From: Asterochloris sp. CNOR1
Lineage: Eukaryota; Chlorophyta; Trebouxiophyceae; Trebouxiales; Trebouxiaceae
Direction of reading: 5' to 3'
Assembly: GCA_963969365.1 (NCBI GenBank)
Contig: OZ017754.1
Coordinates: forward strand, 2,232,001 to 2,296,000
DNA: 64,000 bases
Under the pieces are notes generated by a model that saw only the letters and a program-made list of their open reading frames with translations, did no database searches and had not been told where the DNA came from. Shown piece after piece: positions 57,451 through 64,000 of the stretch. Numbering within the stretch: the first letter of the stretch is position 1; each line of letters begins with the position of its first letter. Made by a program: the position numbers and the translations under genes.

Positions 57451-57981
57451 GTCCTTGCCTCCTCCCTGCAGGTCACAGTTGACATTTAACAAATCATGGA
57501 TGCTGGTCAACACAATTTTCTGGCGCTTGCGCGGCCAGCCTGGCCTTGCCATCACGCCAGATCGGACCTGCTTCGAAGCTACGTTCATGGGACTGTGAAC
57601 AGCAGCAGGGCGGGGAGCAACGTCTCGGTTGGGGGCCCGGACTTAGATGTTCTCTGCGGTTATATGTTATTGGCAGACCCGGAAGCACTGCTCGAAGTCG
57701 GAGGGCTCTGGGGTCAGATCGGCATTTGGCCAGTTGTATTGACCAATAGTTGACTGCCAAGTTGGAGAAGCACAGGATGCATGCACGCCCTTTCAGGGGT
57801 TGAAGCTCGACTGTAGAGGTGTCAAGTGCGCCATAGCATTTGCATGCACTGCACGCAGAGGCCAGTGCATTGTCCCAGCTGCTCTCCGAAGTTGCACAGG
57901 AGTCCGCATCAAGTCAGCCCTGGGCATAGGACCAGAAGGGGTTACAGGCATTTGTGTGTGGCGGGCCCTTCCCTGAACTCA
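57451..57981. promoter_or_regulatory. Divergent region between DDM1 and the SIRT2-like gene
   Basis: About 530 bases separate the two proposed start codons. The DDM1 frame stays open leftward from 57588, so part may be coding or 5' untranslated sequence. No sharp promoter motif was seen. Confidence 0.45.
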
Positions 57982-60654
<2,673 letters not shown>

Positions 60655-60740
60655 CTCAAGACTGAAATCGGAAATGTTGATGAAGGCTGATGCAAGCTTT
60701 GTGCATACTGTTATCACTTTCATGACGGTCTGCAACCACC

Positions 60741-62944
60741 TCACATGCAGCTGGGTGGCTTGCGGCAAGCAAAAGTAGATGTTGTGGGGGCAACAGCCTC
60801 CTCTGCCAGCTCCAGCTGCCGCACATCTCCAGGTGCAAACGCAAAGTCGCCTGCACAAGAGTCCAAATGTGCTGTTGTGCGGCCAGGCCAACTCTGGGCA
60901 GGCGTATGCATGCTCTGTCTGGCAATTGGTGCTCAGCTGATGGCGTAGCTGCTGACAGTAACAAAAGCAGTTTAAGCCTGGCCACAACAGATGATAGACT
61001 CACGGTGGCGGCGCAGGTCTACCCCTCTGACAGCAGCCTGGAGAATGCTGAGATTGTCTGCAGGCATGAGGCATTATGGTGCTTCTATGCACAACCTGAA
61101 CAGCAACTTGCACTGCATGAGCTCAGTCTCACCAGAGTCAGGCGAAATGATCACAACGTTGGAGTACTGCCACTGGGTTTCGCAGATGGAAAGCACCTGC
61201 ACAAAGGCAAATGCCTGAGGGCTGCAGGCCAACAGGCCGCACATGTGGAGAATTCAACTCCAAGAACCCTGCGGGCACCCTGAGCAGGCCAGGCTGAGCT
61301 GTGCCCATGGAGAGCTCCCCAGGCCCTGCTGCAAGGGCCTCACCTGTCTGCCTCTGATCAGCACATCTTCGGTGCTCTCGTTAGGAGTGCCATCAGTCCC
61401 GCGGGGCGGGCGCCACTGGGGGGATGACATGTCCCCCTGCTGCAGCTGCTGAGTGGCCGCACTTATGGATTGCCCCTCGAGGGCACCCACCCCTCGAGGA
61501 TCAAGCTGCAGGCAGATCATCCATAATTATCAATTGACAGTATGGCAGTCAGTGGCAAGCAGGTAGCACACCACATGCAGCTTGCTGCCTGCAGTGTTGC
61601 TGCAGCAGTTCGGGCACTGGGATGCTGCCTTTGTGTGTCCACTGCTGCTGAGATTGCTGGAGGCAGCATTGTTCTGTTGATCAGCAGGCCACCAGGCAGC
61701 CAAGCTGAACACAGCACATCAGTCAGTGCTCACAAAGCTGTACTCTGGAACAATCCTTCGGTAGCCTGTGTTCAGCAGGGGGGTGCTGGCCAGGATCTCT
61801 GCAGTCTGGTAGCTGCGGGCAGTGATGGATGGCCAGAGCCAGCAGACGCCATCTGGGCATGCGTCTGCCTGCTGCAGCGCTGGCCAGATCTGCAGGCAGG
61901 GAAAACAGCATACTGGCACTGTGCAGTCAGGAGGGCAGCACAGGCACCCCAACCATCTCCAAAGCAACATGGACTTCCCCTGGAATGCAGTGCAGGGCAA
62001 GGACTACAAGCAGCTGACAGCAGGCTGTTCATAAGGGCTCCTGCCACTGATGAGACATGTCTTGGCGCCTGCCGAGCTCACTCAGCATGCGCAGGTACGC
62101 GTTGGCCAGACATGAAGGCAAGCTTCAGCAGCTTGTCACGAGCAGCTTTGATATTGAGCTGGCTTGTGGACCACGACTGATCATAAATCGCACACATCTA
62201 TGCTGGTGGGAGTGCCATTCAAAAAGCTGCAGGGGGTGGGAAACAGCCCCACGGTGGGCTGCATTGGTATATCCTAAAGCCTTGTCTGTTCATGTTGCTG
62301 TGCAGGCCCCAGCAGGGAGTGCTGCAGGAGGAAGTTGTTCAGGAACAGCTGCCTGCCCAGAAGCAACTCACCTTTTTGATGACCTGCCGCTTGCCGTCAG
62401 TGCTCAGGCCAGAGGAAGCTGATGTTTTGTAGACCGTGTTAGAAAGTATGTAGCCATCATGTTCACATTGGCCTTCGCCTGCTCTGACCTGGAGATCCAG
62501 GTGGTGTACTTTATATCACATTCCATATGGGACACAAAAGGGAGGCGAACAGCAGCTCACCAGCCAGTAGGTATTCTTGAGATCAGCTGCGGGGAAGGAG
62601 ACAAGTCCAGCTTGCGCAGAAGGTGGCAGCACTCCTCCTGCTAAAGTGCTGCCCCAAAGACATCCAGCTCCAAGAACTGTCTGTTGTAACAACTTCCTCC
62701 TGCTGATGTGAAGGGCAACAGGATCTCCTGCTGCTCTGCACTGCTGTCTGCTGCTTGCCACAGCAGGTTGCTGATGCTGTTGCCAGGCAACATCATAGCC
62801 TGTGACAGGAGGATGTCCAGGGGAACGTTCACATGCTTGTAAGCGCTTGAGTGACAGCAGCAGGCGCATGAAGAATGGTTTTGCTTCAAAAGAGGATTTT
62901 CCCAGACCGGAAGTAATCTTGATCTGGTCTGGGCTTTGCACCAT
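60741..62944 (-). CDS. Thylakoid-lumen histidine-phosphatase-fold (phosphoglycerate mutase-like) protein, Tat-targeted
   Basis: The ATG at 62944 (MVQSPDQIKITSGLGKSSFE) starts a plastid-type leader. It leads to SRRKLLQQTVLGAGCLWGST and LPPSAQA, a twin-Arg, hydrophobic, AxA bipartite signal for thylakoid-lumen export, and then the mature start GLVSFPAADLKNTYWL. Next exons: VRAGEGQCEHDGYILSNTVY with SSGLSTDGKRQVIKK (about 62377-62495), AARDKLLKLAFMS (about 62130), CWLWPSITARSYQTAEILAS with RRIVPEYSFVS (about 61735-61850), GTDGTPNESTEDVLIRGRQ (about 61345-61400), WQYSNVVIISPDS (about 61135-61175), DNLSILQAAVRGVDLRR (about 61000-61052), and FAFAPGDVRQLELAEEAV ending KPPSCM with TGA at 60743-60741. 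The order matches plant and algal lumenal proteins of the histidine phosphatase superfamily. The usual Arg-His-Gly catalytic motif is Arg-Ala-Gly here, so it is probably not a standard phosphatase. Confidence 0.82.
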
Positions 62945-63178
62945 TTTAATGCTTCCCGCCTGAATGCGCGTCATCAGACTGATGCAGCAGTCCCTTCGAT
63001 GCAAGACATGCATGGCACAAACATGCAGGATCACAGATCACACCAGGGGCAGTCAACACCAAATTGTGTATGCTCAAGCTGTCGCAGCCTCCAGTGAGCC
63101 ATACAAGGCCTGCTTCATGAGGCTCCACCAGGATGATCCAGCATAGCCTTGAATCCATCTGGTTTGCTGAGCGCAGGT
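62945..63178. other. Divergent intergenic region
   Basis: This lies between the start of the lumenal protein (minus strand) and the first secure exon of the last plus-strand gene. It may hold an unseen first exon of that gene. No other feature was seen. Confidence 0.4.
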
Positions 63179-63962
63179 GCTGCCACTGGAACATGTGCAG
63201 CGGCAGGAACATCCCTTCTCCAACCTAGCACAAGTGTGCATGCCACTGTGAAGCTGTGCTGTGAGCGTTTAGGCCGCACGGCCAGCAAAGCTGACACCAG
63301 CCTGGCACGCCGCCTGGACACGGCATGGTACAGTTCTGCCGGCGACCTGGCAGCCATGTCCCAGGTAGTAACTCTGTTTGCCCTTGTTTGCAGACCCCTA
63401 TTGCACTTTCCCAAGGCCATTCCCCCTCTCCCTCCTACTCTCATTGCACTGCTGTGCTTGACACAGTCTGATTGCCTTAAAGCAGCAACACCCGGCAAGT
63501 AGCAATTCAAGTATAGTTGTGTGCAGACACACTCATTGCCATTTCTTGTCTGCGCAGGCGCAGGCCCAGGAGCTGCAGGTACCCCTGCGCTTTCTCGAAG
63601 TGGTGCGCGTTCTGCTGGCAGAATATGGCGAGGTGCCAGCCCCTTCTGACGGATTGGTGCCAGCAGCTGCAATCCCTCCAGAGGCTGCCCCTCATGACGC
63701 GGGCTTGGAGTCTCCCCTGCAGGCAGCTGTCAACCCTCTGCCGCCTGCCATCAGGCTGAAGGTGCCTGCTGCACTGCAGCCAGTCCAGGCCACCCCCAGC
63801 CCTCTGCAAGGTGGCCTGCCGGCTGGCATGGCGACCACCAGCAGCGCTGCAGAGCCCCAGCAGGAAGCTTCACAGCCCAGAGTGTCCCAAGACCTGGATG
63901 CTGCACTGGCAGAAGGAGGGCTGGAGGTGATGCCTGACCTTCCAGGTGCTGGCCCACAGTGA
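63179..63962 (+). CDS. Unrecognised protein, partial or with unresolved 5' end
   Basis: Two exons with matching phase are visible. The first (acceptor near 63178, end 63364) reads KLCCERLGRTASKADTSLAR with RLDTAWYSSAGDLAAMSQ and has a GTAGTA donor. The second (acceptor near 63558) reads AQAQELQVPLRFLEVVRVLL with AEYGEVPAPSDG, then a Pro/Ala/Gln-rich low-complexity tail, and ends ALAEGGLEVMPDLPGAGPQ with TGA at 63960-63962. The N-terminal half is helical and the tail looks disordered. No start codon in frame was found, so an upstream exon is expected. The stop could also be bypassed by a GTGAAA donor, continuing beyond the window. A long minus-strand frame over the same DNA was judged a shadow. 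I do not recognise the family. Confidence 0.5.
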
Positions 63963-64000
63963 AATGTGCTGCTTTCTTATAGTGCATGAGGCCCCGCCTG

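Noticed and set aside
62320-62340. Possible inverted copy of a segment of the lumenal-protein leader exon
   Set aside because: Only about 13 bases (AGGAGGAAGTTGTT) match, which is too short to separate from chance.
63115-63672. 185-residue minus-strand open frame
   Set aside because: The plus-strand exons 63179-63364 and from 63559 join in phase with good splice sites and have more protein-like composition.

Overview
This window looks like nuclear DNA from a unicellular green alga, probably a trebouxiophyte-like chlorophyte (inferred from style and gene content; no ribosomal or organellar marker is present). Every gene is cut into short exons of roughly 50-300 bases by introns with GTGAG/GTGCG donors and (C)TGCAG acceptors. 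The DNA is moderately GC-rich and very rich in CTGCAG/TGCAG words. Plant-type proteins occur (a DDM1 remodeller, a Tat-targeted thylakoid-lumen protein, a chloroplast-targeted peptidoglycan-binding-like protein) beside proteins common in animals and protists (SIRT2, GILT, STK16). No tRNA, rRNA, CRISPR array, plasmid feature, virus-like element or intact transposon was seen.

Layout: (1) 26-2403 (+) secreted protein with saposin-like and ShK-like cysteine patterns; (2) 3301-5224 (-) STK16-family kinase; (3) 5546-8381 (-) plastid-targeted coiled-coil/peptidoglycan-binding-like protein, head-to-head with (4) 8513-10989 (+) V-ATPase subunit C; (5) 11413-22713 (+) DUG3 glutamine amidotransferase and DUG2 WD40/M20 peptidase, the two partners of the glutathione-degrading complex, adjacent and apparently joined in frame by a linker exon; (6) 23487-29185 (-) Kelch-BTB-BACK protein; (7) 29702-32463 (-) ARM-repeat protein with a C-terminal CaaX-like box; (8) about 32864-36309 (+) aquaporin; (9) 36864-about 38260 and about 38560-41038 (+) one or two unrecognised genes; (10) 41360-45885 (-) signal peptide-TPM-TM-RING protein, head-to-head with (11) 45988-47038 (+) GILT thiol reductase; (12) 47275-57450 (-) DDM1/LSH remodeller, head-to-head with (13) 57982-60654 (+) SIRT2-type deacylase; (14) 60741-62944 (-) lumenal histidine-phosphatase-fold protein; (15) from about 63179 (+) an unrecognised gene.

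Genes mostly alternate in strand, giving several short divergent promoters (131 bp and 102 bp in the tightest cases) and tight convergent 3' ends (as little as 86 bp). Functional pairs are the DUG3/DUG2 couple and the divergent DDM1/SIRT2 couple, both chromatin-linked.

The most unusual signal is in the introns. In at least five genes they carry decayed copies of the edge of the neighbouring exon, often two or three in a row and often still carrying the splice acceptor or donor. They are clearest in DUG3, DUG2, DDM1, the TPM-RING gene, the ARM gene and the Kelch gene. This suggests that introns here grow by repeated local duplication of exon-intron junctions. Exon limits were read by eye from reading frame, splice consensus and family similarity, so individual boundaries are approximate.
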